From NCBI RefSeq assembly GCF_000317045.1, contig NC_019703.1:353501-417500 (forward strand): DNA of 64,000 bases. Direction: 5' to 3'. Shown in pieces: positions 35,803 to 47,800 of the stretch. The notes under the pieces are model-generated. The model saw only the letters and a program-made list of their open reading frames with translations. It was not told the origin of the DNA and searched no databases. The number at the start of each line of letters is the position of its first letter. The first letter of the stretch is position 1. This DNA is from Geitlerinema sp. PCC 7407. Its GTDB lineage: Bacteria > Cyanobacteriota > Cyanobacteriia > PCC-7407. The translations under genes were made by a program, and so were the position numbers.

Positions 35803-38800
35803 TCACAGCAGATCGTCGATCGCCGTCAGCAATCGACCAATCTGTTTTTCCCACGTCCAGTCTTCCATAAACTGAGCCGCCCGCAGCCCCCGCGATCGCG
35901 CCTCGGCCCGCTGCTGGTAGATCGTCTCCAGGTGGGCCACCACCTCCTCGACCCTCGATTCGCCCCAGTCCTCCACCTGAGAAAAATGCAGGCTGGGTTT
36001 GACCGGGCCTTGATCTTGCAGCACGTAGCAGTGGTCGCCCTGGAGCAGGTCGCGGTGGCCGGTGTTGGCCGAGAGGATGGACGGCACGCCGCAGGCGAGG
36101 CACTCCATGGCCACCAGATTGGTGCCGCCCTCGCAGCGGTTGGGGAAGATGGCCGCGTCGGCCTCCCGCAAAATCTGCCCCATCATGTAGTTCACCACCG
36201 GCCCCACGTCCAGCACTGCCCCGGCCGGAATCCCGTTGGCGACCAGCCACTCGGTCACCCGCAGCCGCCGATCGGCGCCTACCTGGGGCAGACCGACCAC
36301 GTTGCCGGTTTGCTCTAGCCCCGCCATGAACTGGGGCCAGAAATTGTGCCAGGCGGTGATCAGCAGGGCTTCGGGGTGGCGGGCCTGAAAAATCTTGAAG
36401 GCGGCCACCACGATGTCCTGGCCCTTGCGGTACTCCAGCTTGCCGCCGGAGAAGATCACAAAGCGATCGCCAAACCAGTTGGAGCGCGGTGCCGGATGAA
36501 AAATCGTGGGGTCGATGCCCTGGGGCACCATCCGCACATCCCGGACGCCGTGCTGGCGCAGCACCTCGGCATTCCAGGAGCAGCCCGCCACGATGGCGTC
36601 ATAGCTCTGGGCCCGCTCCACGATCTCGGGGCTCAGCCGACTATTTTCAAAAAAGACCACGCCAAGGTTGCGCTTGCCGGTGACGCGCTGCTGGAGCCGC
36701 GAGGCAAAATCGTTGCCCAGGGCGTGGAGCACGGTGAATTCGCCGCTGATTTTCTTGTCGGGGTTCTGGGCCAGGAACTGGTGCAGGCTCTGCTGGCGCT
36801 GCACGATGGGCTGCAGCAGGTTCAGGTGCAGTGGATTGAGCCCCTCCAGGGACGGCGGCGAAATCATCAGGGGCTCGTAGCCAGCGCGGCGAGCGGTCTG
36901 GAGGGCCAAGTTCATGCCGTAGACGCCCCAGCCCGAGAGCAGGCTGGGCGGCCAGCCCAGGCCCACGCATTTGACGGGGGCTGAGGTCTGGAGGGTGATG
37001 GAAGGGGTGCTGGAGGTTTGCATGGCGGGAGAATCTAGGGAGTCTGCTGGATGGGCGATCGCCTCGGTCAGGGCGGCGAGAACCGTCTCAAGGACGCTGT
37101 CCCACTGGCCCCGACTGCTCTGGCGAAACAGCCGCGCCGTCGGATACCAGGGGCTGTCGGAGCGCTGGATCAGCCAGCGCCAGTCGGGGCTGTAGGGCAG
37201 CAAGATCCAAACCGGCTTGCCGAGAGCCCCGGCCAGGTGGGCGACGGAGGTGTCGACGGTGATGACCAAATCTAGCTGAGCAATGGCCGCTGCGGTGTCC
37301 GCAAAGGTCTGGATCTGGTCATCTAGGTTGATCACGCGCTCCGGGGACAGGCCCGCCAGATCCTGGGTGCGATCGCCCTTTTGCAGGCTGTACCAGGTCA
37401 CTCCGGTTACTTCGAACAGCCGCCGAAACGCCGCCATGGGACAGGAGCGGTTGTGGTCATTGAGGTTTGTGGGGCTGCCCGCCCAGGCGACGCCCACCTT
37501 CAGGCGGGTGCCGGGACGGGGCGCGAGGGCGATCGGCCGGTCGGGCACCGCCAGGTAGGGCACCTGAGCGGGCAACGTCTCCAGGTCAATGCCCAGGTAG
37601 TGGGGCAGGCTCATCAAGGAGGTGTGGTAGTCGAAGCTCGCCGGGATGCCTTCGCCCCGGGGCACGATGTGGGTGATGCCAGGCAGCGATCGCAGCAGGT
37701 CGATCAGCGGGGGGCGGCACTCCAGAATGACCTGGGCTCCCTGGGCCACCACCTGCGGAATAAATCGACAAAACTGAATCGCGTCGCCAAAGCCCTGATC
37801 GGCGTAGATCAGCAGGGTTTTGCCCGCTAGGGGCTCGCCGCGCCAGGGGGGCTTGGGCAGCTCCACGGGCTGGCGACCGGGCCGCCGCCAGCGCCACTCG
37901 TACTCCGCGAAGCCTTCCCGGAAGCGGCCCGCCAGCAGCAGGGCCAGGGCGCGGTTCCAGTGGGCCTCGGCGTAGTCGGGCTGGAGGGCGATCGCCCGGT
38001 CGTAGTGGGCCAGGGCCGCCTCCAGGTTGTTGCACTGGCGATGGGCCAGGCCCAGGTTGTAGTGGGCCTCGGCGTGGTCCGGCTGGAGCTGGAGTGCCTG
38101 CTCGTAGAAGGCGATCGCCTCCTCGAACTGCTGCTGCTGGTGGTAGGCCGTGGCCAGGTTGTGCAGGGCGGCAAAGTAGCGCGGCTGGAGGACCAAAACG
38201 CGCTGATAGCAGGCGATCGCCCCTTCCAGATCCGAATGACAGCTCAGGGCCACCCCCAGGTTGTAGTGGGCGTCGGCATAGCCTGGATCCAGGGCGATCG
38301 CCTGCCGGTAGTGCGCCAGGGCGGCCTCGGGCCGCTGCTCCTGAAACGCCAAAATGCCCAGCATGGTCTGGAGCAGGGCCGTCGGCTGCTCGGTGAGCAG
38401 AGCACCGTACTCGGCCTTGGCCGCCGCGAGGTTGCCTGCCTGGTGGAGGGCGATCGCCCGGTCTAGGGCCAGGGACGGGCTGGCCTGGGCCGCCAGCGCT
38501 GCCAGGGCAGTCCCCACCTCCGTGATCACCGGCTCCCACACATCGGTCTGCCCCTGGCGGAACAGCCGCGCCGTCGGGTACCAGGGGCAGTCGGAGCGCT
38601 CCAAGAGCCAGCGCCAATCGGGGGCGTAGGTGAGCAGCACCCACACCGGCTTGCCCAGGGCCCCGGCCAGGTGGGCCACCGAGGTGTCCACGGTGATCAC
38701 CAGATCTAGCTGGGCGATCGCCGCCGCCGTATCCCCAAAGTCCTGAAACTCGCTCCCCCAGTCCGCTAGCCGGTCTGCGTAGGCGGCCAGCTCGTCCACC

Positions 38801-41800
38801 GCCGGTCCTTTTTGCAGGCTGTACCAGTGAGTTCCAGGGGTGTGGAAGAGGGGGGCGATCGCCGTCAGCGGGCAAGAGCGATGGTGATTGTTTTTGTGGC
38901 GGGGATTGCCGGACCAGACCAGCCCGATCTGGAGGCCCGGTGGCAGCGGGCGGGGCGGGGCGGCGGGCGGCCTCAGGTAGGGCGCGGCGGCGGGCACCGT
39001 TTCCAGGGTCGTGCCCAGGCGGTGGGGCAGGCTCAGCAGGGGCGCGTGACAGTCGAAGTCCGGCAGCTCATCGCCCTTGGCCACGACCTCGCTCACGCCC
39101 GCCACCGTGGCCACCAGCCGCAGCAGCGCCCGGGGCGACTCCACAAGGACCGTTGCGCCCTGCTCCGCCAGCACCGTCGCGTAGCGGATGAACTGGATCG
39201 TGTCGCCGTAGCCCTGCTCGGCATGGAGCAAAATGCGCTGGCCACTCAGGGGACTGCCGTCCCACAGGGGCCGGGTAAAGGGCCGCATGGGCGGGCAGTC
39301 GGGGTTATTGGCGACCTGCCAGCGCCACTCGTATTCCCCAAAGCCCTGCGCCAAATCCCCCTGGATCAGGTGCACCGCCGCCAGGCCCAGGTGGGCTTCG
39401 GCGTAGTCGGGCTTAATTTGGAGCGCCTGCCGGTAGGCCGCGATCGCCCCTGGGTGGTCGAGCTGGCTTTGCAGGGCGTTGCCCAGATTGTTGTAGGCCT
39501 CGGCGTAGTCGGGCTGGAGGGCGATCGCCCGCCGGTAGTGGGCGACGGCTTCCTCGATCCGGTCGAGGCGCTGGAGGGCGTTGGCCAGGTTGTTGTGGGC
39601 CGCGACAAAGTCTGGCCGCAGGGCCAGGGCGCGCTGATAGTGGGCGATCGCCTCGCTCCACTGGCCCTGCTCCTTGAGGGCATTGGCCAGGTTGTTGTGG
39701 GCCTCCGGGTAGTCTGGCCGCAGGTCCAGCACCTGGCGATAGTGGGCGATCGCCTCGGTGAGCTGTCCCTGCTGCTTGAGGGCGACCCCCAGCCCCAGAT
39801 GGGCCTCGACGTGATTTGGCTGGAGGGCGATCGCCCGCTGGTAGTGGTCCTGGGCCGCGATCAGGTGGTGCTGGCGGCGGTAGGCCAGCCCCAGCAGATA
39901 GTGAACCTCGGCCACGGTGGAATACTGCGGCACCAGAAGCTCTAGCAGGGCGATCGCCGCCTCGGGCTGACCCGCGCTCAGGTGGGCGATGGCCAGGGCC
40001 AGCTCAGGAATCTCCGGCTCAGCGGGCGATCGCCCTGGGATCTGCTCCCCCAGCGCCGCCGCCACCGCCCCAAAGACGCTCCCCCAGTCCCCCAGACGCG
40101 GCTGGCGAAACAGGCGAGCAGTCGGATACCAGGGGCTGTCGGGGCGATCGCGCAGCCAGCGCCAGTCGGCATCAAAGGCCAGCAAAATCCACACGGGCTT
40201 CCCGAGGGCGCCCGCTAGGTGGGCCACCGACGTGTCCACCGTAATTACCAAATCCAGCGCCTCAATGGCCGCCGCCGTATCGGCGAAGTCCTGGCAGTGC
40301 TGGCCCCAGTCCTGTAGGCGATCGCCGGACTGGGCCAGCTCCTCGCAGCCGTCGCCCTTCTGCAAACTGTAAAAAGCCACCCCCGGCAGGTCCAGCAGGG
40401 GCGCAAACTGGGCCAGCGAGCAGGAGCGGTGGTGGTTGTTGATGTGGCTGGGGCGACCGGCCCAGACGATGCCCACCGAGAGGCGATCGTCCCGCTGGAA
40501 GTGGGGAGAGTTCGCGGCCGCAGGTGCCTCCAGGTAGGGAATATTCGCGGGAATCGTCTCCAGGGTCAGGCCCAGCAAATGGGGCAGGCTCATCAGGGCC
40601 GCGTGACAGTCGAAGGTCAGGGGCGCATCGCCAATGGCATAGACCTCCGCCAGATCGCCAAACCCCTGGACCAGCCGCAGCAGCCGCCGGGGCACCTCTA
40701 GCACTACCTGACCACCCCGCGCCACCACCCAGGGCACCAGCCGTAAAAACTGGATCGTGTCGCCGTAGCCCTGCTCTCCGTAGATCAAGATCCGCCGTCC
40801 CTGGAGGGGCTGGCCGTCCCAGGCGGGCTGCGTAAAGGACCGCTGGCGCAGCTCTCCGAGCGCCCAGCGCGCCTCATAGCCCGCAAACCCCCGCCGAAAG
40901 TCGCCCTGCTGGAGCCACACCAGGGCCATGGCGAACTGCGCCTGGACGCAGTCGGGGTCCGCCCGCAGCACCTGCTGATAAAGGGCGATCGCCCGGTCAA
41001 ATTCCCCCAGGTCGTAGTAGGCGTTGCCCAGGTTGTAGCGGGCCACGCTGAGCTGGGGGTCGAGGTCAATGGCCTGCTGGTAGTGGGCGATCGCCCCCTC
41101 GTACTGGTCCGCCTGCTGCAAAATGCTGCCCAGGTTGCTGTGGTAGATCGCCGCTTGGGGCTGGAGGTCGATGGCCTGCCGGTAGGCCGCGATCGCCTGC
41201 GGGATGTCCCGGCGACTGCGGTAGAGATTGCCCAGATTGTTGTAGGCGTCGGCCAGCCCGGGGTCCAGGGCAATGGCGCGCTGGTAGGCGGCCAGGGCTT
41301 CGTCGTCGCGTTTTTGGGCCTGGAGGGCGGTGCCCAGGTTGTAGTGGGCCTGGGCAAAGTCGGGCTGGAGGTCGATGGCCTGCCGGTAAGCCGCGATCGC
41401 CTGCTGCCAGTCCCCGGCGTTCTGGGCGGCGATGCCCTGGGCATTCAAAGCCTCGGCGGCGGTGGGCTCCCGCAGCGCAGGCCGGAGCGTCTCGGCCACC
41501 TGGGCGATGACGCTGGCCCAGTCCCGGGGCCGAGGCTGGCGAAACAGCCGCGCCGTCGGGTACCAGGGGCTGTCGGCGCGATGGCGCAGCCAGCGCCAGT
41601 CCGCATCAAAGGCCAGCAGCACCCACACCGGCTTGCCCAAGGCTCCGGCCAGGTGAGCCACCGAGGTGTCCACGGTGATCACCAGGTCCAGCTGGGCGAT
41701 CGCCGCCGCCGTATCCGCGAAGCTCTGGATCTGCGGATCGAGGTTTTCCACCGGCACCCCGAGCGCCTGCAAATCCGCCGTGCGATCGCCCTTCAGCAGG

Positions 41801-44800
41801 CTGTACCAGGCAATCCCCGGCAGCTCAAACAGGGGCAAAAAGGTCTCCAGGGGGCAGGACCGATTTTGGTTGTTGGGGTGCTTTGGGTTGCCCGCCCAGA
41901 CGATGCCCACCCGGTAGCGGGGCGGGGTTGGGCGCTCGGCCAGGGTCACCGAGGCCACCTCCGCCGGAAACGTCAGGTAGGGCGCGCCAGGAACCTCCGC
42001 CATCGCGAGGCAGTGGGGCAGGCTCATTAGCGGAATGTGGACCTCGAAGTCTGGCAGGCGATCGCCCTGGGCCACCCAAACGAAGTCGGGAAAACTCGGC
42101 TGGAGCAGCGACAGCAGGGGCCTTTGGCACTCCACCACCACCCGAGCGCCGCGCTCCTGCACCGCTGTCAGGTAGCGCACAAACTGGAGTGTGTCCCCCA
42201 GGCCCTGCTCGGCGTGGACCAGCAGCGTGCGGCCCGCCAGATCGTCGCCGGACCACTGGGGCTGCCGAAAGGGACGCGGCGGCGTGGCCGCCACGCGCCA
42301 GCGCCACTCGTACTCGGCCCAGCCTTGGGCCGTGTGCCCCTGGGTCAGCCAGGCCAGGGCGCGGCACAGATGGGCCTCGACGCAGTCGGCGTCCAGGGCG
42401 ATCGCCCGTTCGTAGGCGGCGATCGCCCCGTCTAGATCCCCCGATTCCTTCAGGGCGACCCCCAGATGGGTGTGAAAGCTGGGATGCTCGGGGTTGAGGG
42501 CCAGGGCTTGGTGGTGGGCGGCGATCGCCTCCGACAAGCGGCCCTCTTTGCGCAGGGCAATGCCCAGATGGTCCTGGGCCTCGGCCAGCTCGGGCCGCAG
42601 GGCCAGCACCTGCTGATAGTGGGCGATCGCCGCCCGGTAATCTTGCCGCTCTAGGTAAAGGCTGGCTAGGTTGTGCAGGGCCTTGAAATGGTCCGGCTGA
42701 AAGCGCAGGGCCAGCCGGTAGTGCTGCTCGGCGCGATCGCCCTGGTCCTGGGAGCGCAGCAGGTTAGCCAGGTTGTAGTGGGCCGGGGCAAAGTCCGGCT
42801 GGAGGGCCAGAGCCTGCTGATAAGCGGCGATCGCCTGCTGGGGCTGGTCCGTTTGGTAGGCGTTGCCCAGGTTGTAGTGGGCGGCGGTCAGATGGGGATC
42901 AAGGGCCAGGGCCTTTTGGTAGTGGTCGAGGGCGGCGGGGTCTCCCTGAGCGCGCAGCGCCACCCCCAGGCGCAGGTGCCCCTCGGCAAAGGTCGGACAG
43001 ACGTCAACTGCCGTCCGGTAGCAGGCGATCGCCTCGGGGCTGTGGCCCTGCTGACTGTGCTGATAGCCCTGGTTGATCAGGGCGATCGCCGTTTCCAGGG
43101 ACCTCGGATCGGGGCTGGCCGCTGGTGCGGGTGGGTCTTGCTCTCGCCACGCTGGCAGGGCCGTCTGCACCGCCGCCAGGACCGCGTCCCAGTCTCCCGG
43201 CGTCGGCTGACGAAACAGCCGCGCCGTCGGGTACCAGGGACTGTCGTCGCGATCGCTCAGCCAGCGCCAGTCATGGACAAAGGACAGCAAAATCCAGACC
43301 GGCTTACCCAGGGCGCCCGCCACGTGGGCCACCGAGGTATCCACGGTGATCACCAGATCCAGCTGGGCAATCACGGCCGCCGTATCGGCGAAATCTTGGC
43401 AATACTGGCCCAAATCCGTCACGCGATCGCCATATTTCGTCAGATCGGCGGCGCGATCGCCTTTTTGCAGGCTGTACCACGCAATGCCGGGCACCTCAAA
43501 GAGTCCCTGAAACTTCGCCAGAGGGCAGGAGCGGTTACGATCGTTCTTGTGCTCCGGGTTGCCCGCCCACACAAAGCCCACCCGCTTGCCCGAGCCGCCC
43601 AGGGTCTGGGCCGCGCCCACCGGCACCTCGAAGGCGTCGCCGCGCAGATAGGGCACCGACGCCGGGATCGTCTCCAGGGTCGTGCCAAAAATCCACGGCA
43701 GACTTAGCAAGGGAACCTGCACGTCAAAAGCGGGCAGAGGCTTGCCGCGGGGCACCAGCCCGTCGCAGCCCTCGGCAGTGGTCAGCAGGCGCTCCAGGGC
43801 GGGCTGGCACTCGAAAATCACCTGGCCGCCCCGATTTTTCACCCAAGGCAGGTAGCGCACAAAGTTCAGCGTGTCGCCGTAGCCCTGCTCGGCGTGGACC
43901 AGCAGGGTTTTGCCGGTCAGGTCGCCGCCGTCCCACAGGGGCCACTGGCCGAAGGGATTGGGGGGCTGGTCCGGCAGTTGCCAGCGCCACTCGTACTCGG
44001 CGAAGCCCCGCACGAGGTCCCCGGCCCGCAGCAGGACATGGCCCAGGTTGTCGTGGGCCTCCACGTAGTCCGGCTCCAGGGCGATCGCCCGTTCGTGGGC
44101 CGCGATCGCCCGCTCCAGGTCGCCCGTTTCGGCGTAGCAGGCCCCCAGGTTGTTGTGGGCGCGGGCCAGGCCTGGCTTCAGGTCGAGGGCCTGCTGGTAG
44201 GCGGCGATCGCCTCCGGCAAGCGGCCCAGCTCCTTGAGGACGCCGCCCAGGTTGTAGTGGCCCTCGGCGAAGTCCGGCAACAGCGCCAGGGCGGCCTGGT
44301 AGTGGCGGCTCGCTCCCTCAAAGTCATCGCGCGATCGCAGCAGATTGGCCAAGTTATTGTGGGCTCCGGCGAGGTTCGAATCCAGCGTCACGGCTTGGCG
44401 ATAGTGGTCAATGGCGTCATCGGGCTGGCCCAGCTCCTGAAGGGTGCTGGCCAAGCGGGCGTGGGCGTCAGCCAGGGTGGGCGCGAGGCGGAGGGCGGCG
44501 CGATAGTGGGTGACTGCCTCACTGAGCTGCTGGGTTTGCTTCAGGGCGGTCGCCAGGTTGTAGTGAGCGTCTGCGTAGTCGGGCTTTTGGGCGATCGCCT
44601 GCTGATAGTGATGAATGGCGCGGCTCAGGTCTCCCATCTGGCTAAGGGCGATCGCCAGATTGTAGTGGGCCTCGGGGAAATCCGCCTGCTGGGCCAGACT
44701 GCGGCGATAGTAGGCGATCGCGCTCTGGGGGTCGCCGCTCTGGTAGGCCACCACGCCCAGCAGGTGCAGGGCATTGGGCTGGTGAGGGTCCTGGCGCAGC

Positions 44801-47800
44801 ACGGCCTGGTAGCGCTGGGCAGCCTCAGCCCGCTGGCCGGCCTGGTGCAGCGCCACGGCCTCGCTGAGCAGGGCGGCGATCGCGGGCGTGACGGGGCGGC
44901 TAGCGGGGGCAGTCGGTTCGAATTGCCGGGATTTCAGGCGATCGCCCAGGGCCGCCGCCACTTGGGCAAAGGCGCTGGCCCAGTCGCCGGGCCGCCCTTG
45001 CCGAAACAGCCGCGCCGTCGGGTACCAGGGACTGTCGGCGCGATCGCGCAGCCACCGCCAGTCGGCATCAAAGGGCAACAGGATCCACACGTCTTTGCCC
45101 AGGGCGCCCGCCACGTGGGCCACTGAGGTATCCACGGTGATCACCAGATCCAGCTGGGCGATCGCCGCCGCCGTATCGGCAAAGTCCTGCAAGATGGGGT
45201 CGAGGGACTGGATCTGGACCGAGGCATGGGCTAGCTCAGCCGCCCGCGGCCCTTTTTGCAGGCTGTACCAGGCAACGCCCGGAATTTGAAACAAGGGCTC
45301 AAACTGGGCGATCGAGCAGGAGCGGTGACGATCGTTGGTGTTTTGGGGGCTGCCCGCCCAGACGATCGCCACCCTGGGGCCTGCCTGGGGCGGCAGCTGG
45401 ATCCCTTGCTGGGCGGCAGCGGGCACCCGCAGGTAGGCCTGCTCGGCGGGCACGGTCTCGGGCGTCGTGCCCAGAATCCAAGGCAAACTCAGCAGGGGCG
45501 CCTGCACCTCAAAGGGCGGCAAGGTTGCCCCCTTGGGCAGAACCTGGTCGACAAAGGGCAGCTCCTGGAGCAGCCGCACCAGCGCCGACTGGCACTCCAC
45601 CAAAACTCGCGCCCCCTGGGCCTTGGCCAGGGCCGCGTAGCGAATGAACTGGATCGTGTCGCCGTAGCCCTGCTCGGCGTGGAGCAGGATCGTCTTGCCG
45701 GTCAGATTGCCGCCGTCCCACCGGGGCTGAGCAAAGTCGCGGGGCGGGGTTTTGGGCGATCGCCAGCGCCACTCGTACTCGGCCCAGCCCTCGGCCCACT
45801 GGCCCTGCTGGAGCCAGGCGATCGCCCGCCCAAAGTGGCTGTCCACGTGCTCCGGATTGAGCGCCAGCGCCCGCTCGTAGCAGGCGATCGCCGCTGCCGG
45901 ATCGCCCAAGCCTTGGTACACCACGCCCAGGTTGTGGTGGGCGTCGGCCAGATCGCTCTGGAGCCGCACCGCTTCTTTGCAGTGCAGCAGGGCCTCTTCT
46001 AGATCTCCCCGCTCCTTGAGAATGCTGCCCAGGTTCAGGTGGGCGGCGGCCACGTCGGGGCGACGGGCGATCGCGGCTCGGTAGTGGGCGATCGCGGTGT
46101 CCTCGTCTCCCTGGAGCTGGCAGACGCTGCCGAGATTGATATGGGTCGCCACCAGACTGGCGTCGAGGGCGATCGCCCGCTCGTAGTGCTGCCGCGCCTC
46201 GGCGTAGCGATCGACGGCCTGGAGCGCCAGCCCCAGGTAGTGATGGGCCAAAGCCGTGTCCGGCCACTGGGCCAAAAGCTGCTGATAGGCGGCGATCGCC
46301 CCGACATAGTTGCCGCTGCTGAGGGCCGCTTGTCCCTGCTCCTGGAGCGCCTCCCGAGAGAGATCGGCCGACGGGCGATCGCCCTCGGCCAGCGCCGCTG
46401 TCACCTGCGCCACTACCCCGGCCCAGTCGCCGGGAGCCGCCTGCCGAAACAGCCGCGCCGTCGGATACCAGGGACTGTCGGTGCGCTCCGTCAGCCAGCG
46501 CCAGTCCGCATCGTAGGCCAGCAAAATCCACACCGGCTTGCCCAGGGCTCCGGCCAGGTGGGCCACGGAGGTATCTACGGTGATCACCAGATCCAGCTGG
46601 GCGATCGCCGCTGCCGTATCCACAAAGTCCTGCAAAAGCGGATCGAGGTTGTGCAGGGGCGTCGGCGTCTGGGCCAAGTCCTGGGTGCGATCGCCCTTTT
46701 GCAGGCTGTACCAGGTGAGGTCCGGCTGCTGAAACAGGGGAGCGAGCGCCGCCAGACTGCACGAGCGATTGCGATCGTCCTTGTGCTGGGGATTGCCTGC
46801 CCAGACTAGACCCACGCGCCGCCCAGCCCCTTGGGGCAGCTGGGGGCCGCCGGTAGCGGGAGCCGCTAGGTAAGGGACCTGCCCGGGGATGCTGTCTAGG
46901 TCGGTGCTCAGGGCGTGGGGCGCGCTCAGCAGCGGCAAGTGCACCTCAAAGGGCGGCAAGGGGTCGCCCGCGATCGCCACCGCGTCCAGCCAGGGGACAT
47001 CCCGCACCAAGCGCTTCAGCGGGGCCTGACATTCCAGAATCACCCGAGCGCCCCGCGCCTTAAAGATCTGGGCGTAGCGCAGAAACTGGATCGTGTCTCC
47101 CAGGCCCTGCTCGGCGTGGAGCAGCAGCGTTTTGCCCTGGAGGTCTTCTCCCTGCCAGCGGGGCACCTCGAAGGGCCGGGGCGGCCAGTCCCGCAGCTGC
47201 CAGCGCCACTCATACTCGGCAAACCCCTCCCGCAGCTGGCCCGCCGTCAGCAGCGCAATGCCTAGGTTGTGGTGGCCCTCGACGTAGTCGGGGCGCAGGG
47301 CCAGGGCCTGCCGGTGGTGGGCGATCGCCCCTGCCACGTCCCCGGTCCGCTTGAGGGCGACGCCCAGATTGTTCAGGGCCTCAGCATTGTTTGGATCCAG
47401 CTCCAGGCTCTGGCGGTGGGCGGCGATCGCCTCGGCAGGGCAATTGAGGGCTTGCAGGACCAGGCCCAGGTTGTGGTGGGCCGTCGCCGCCCCCGGATCG
47501 AGGGTGATGGCGTGGCGGTAGCAGGCCTCTGCGGCCTCGAGCTGGCCCAGACTCTGGTGGCTCACCCCAAGGTTGAGGTGGGCGTCGGTGTAGTCGGGCC
47601 GCAGAGCGATCGCTTGCTCATAGCGGGCGATCGCCGCTGGCAAGTTTCCCTGCTCGCGCAGCAAATTTCCCCAGGCATAGTAAACTTCGGGAAACTCGGG
47701 TCGCAGGGCGATCGCCGCCTCGTAAGCCGCGATCGCCTCGGCGGTCCGGCCCTGCTGGCGGAGGGCAACGCCGAGGCTGTGCAGGGCCTCGGGATAGTCA

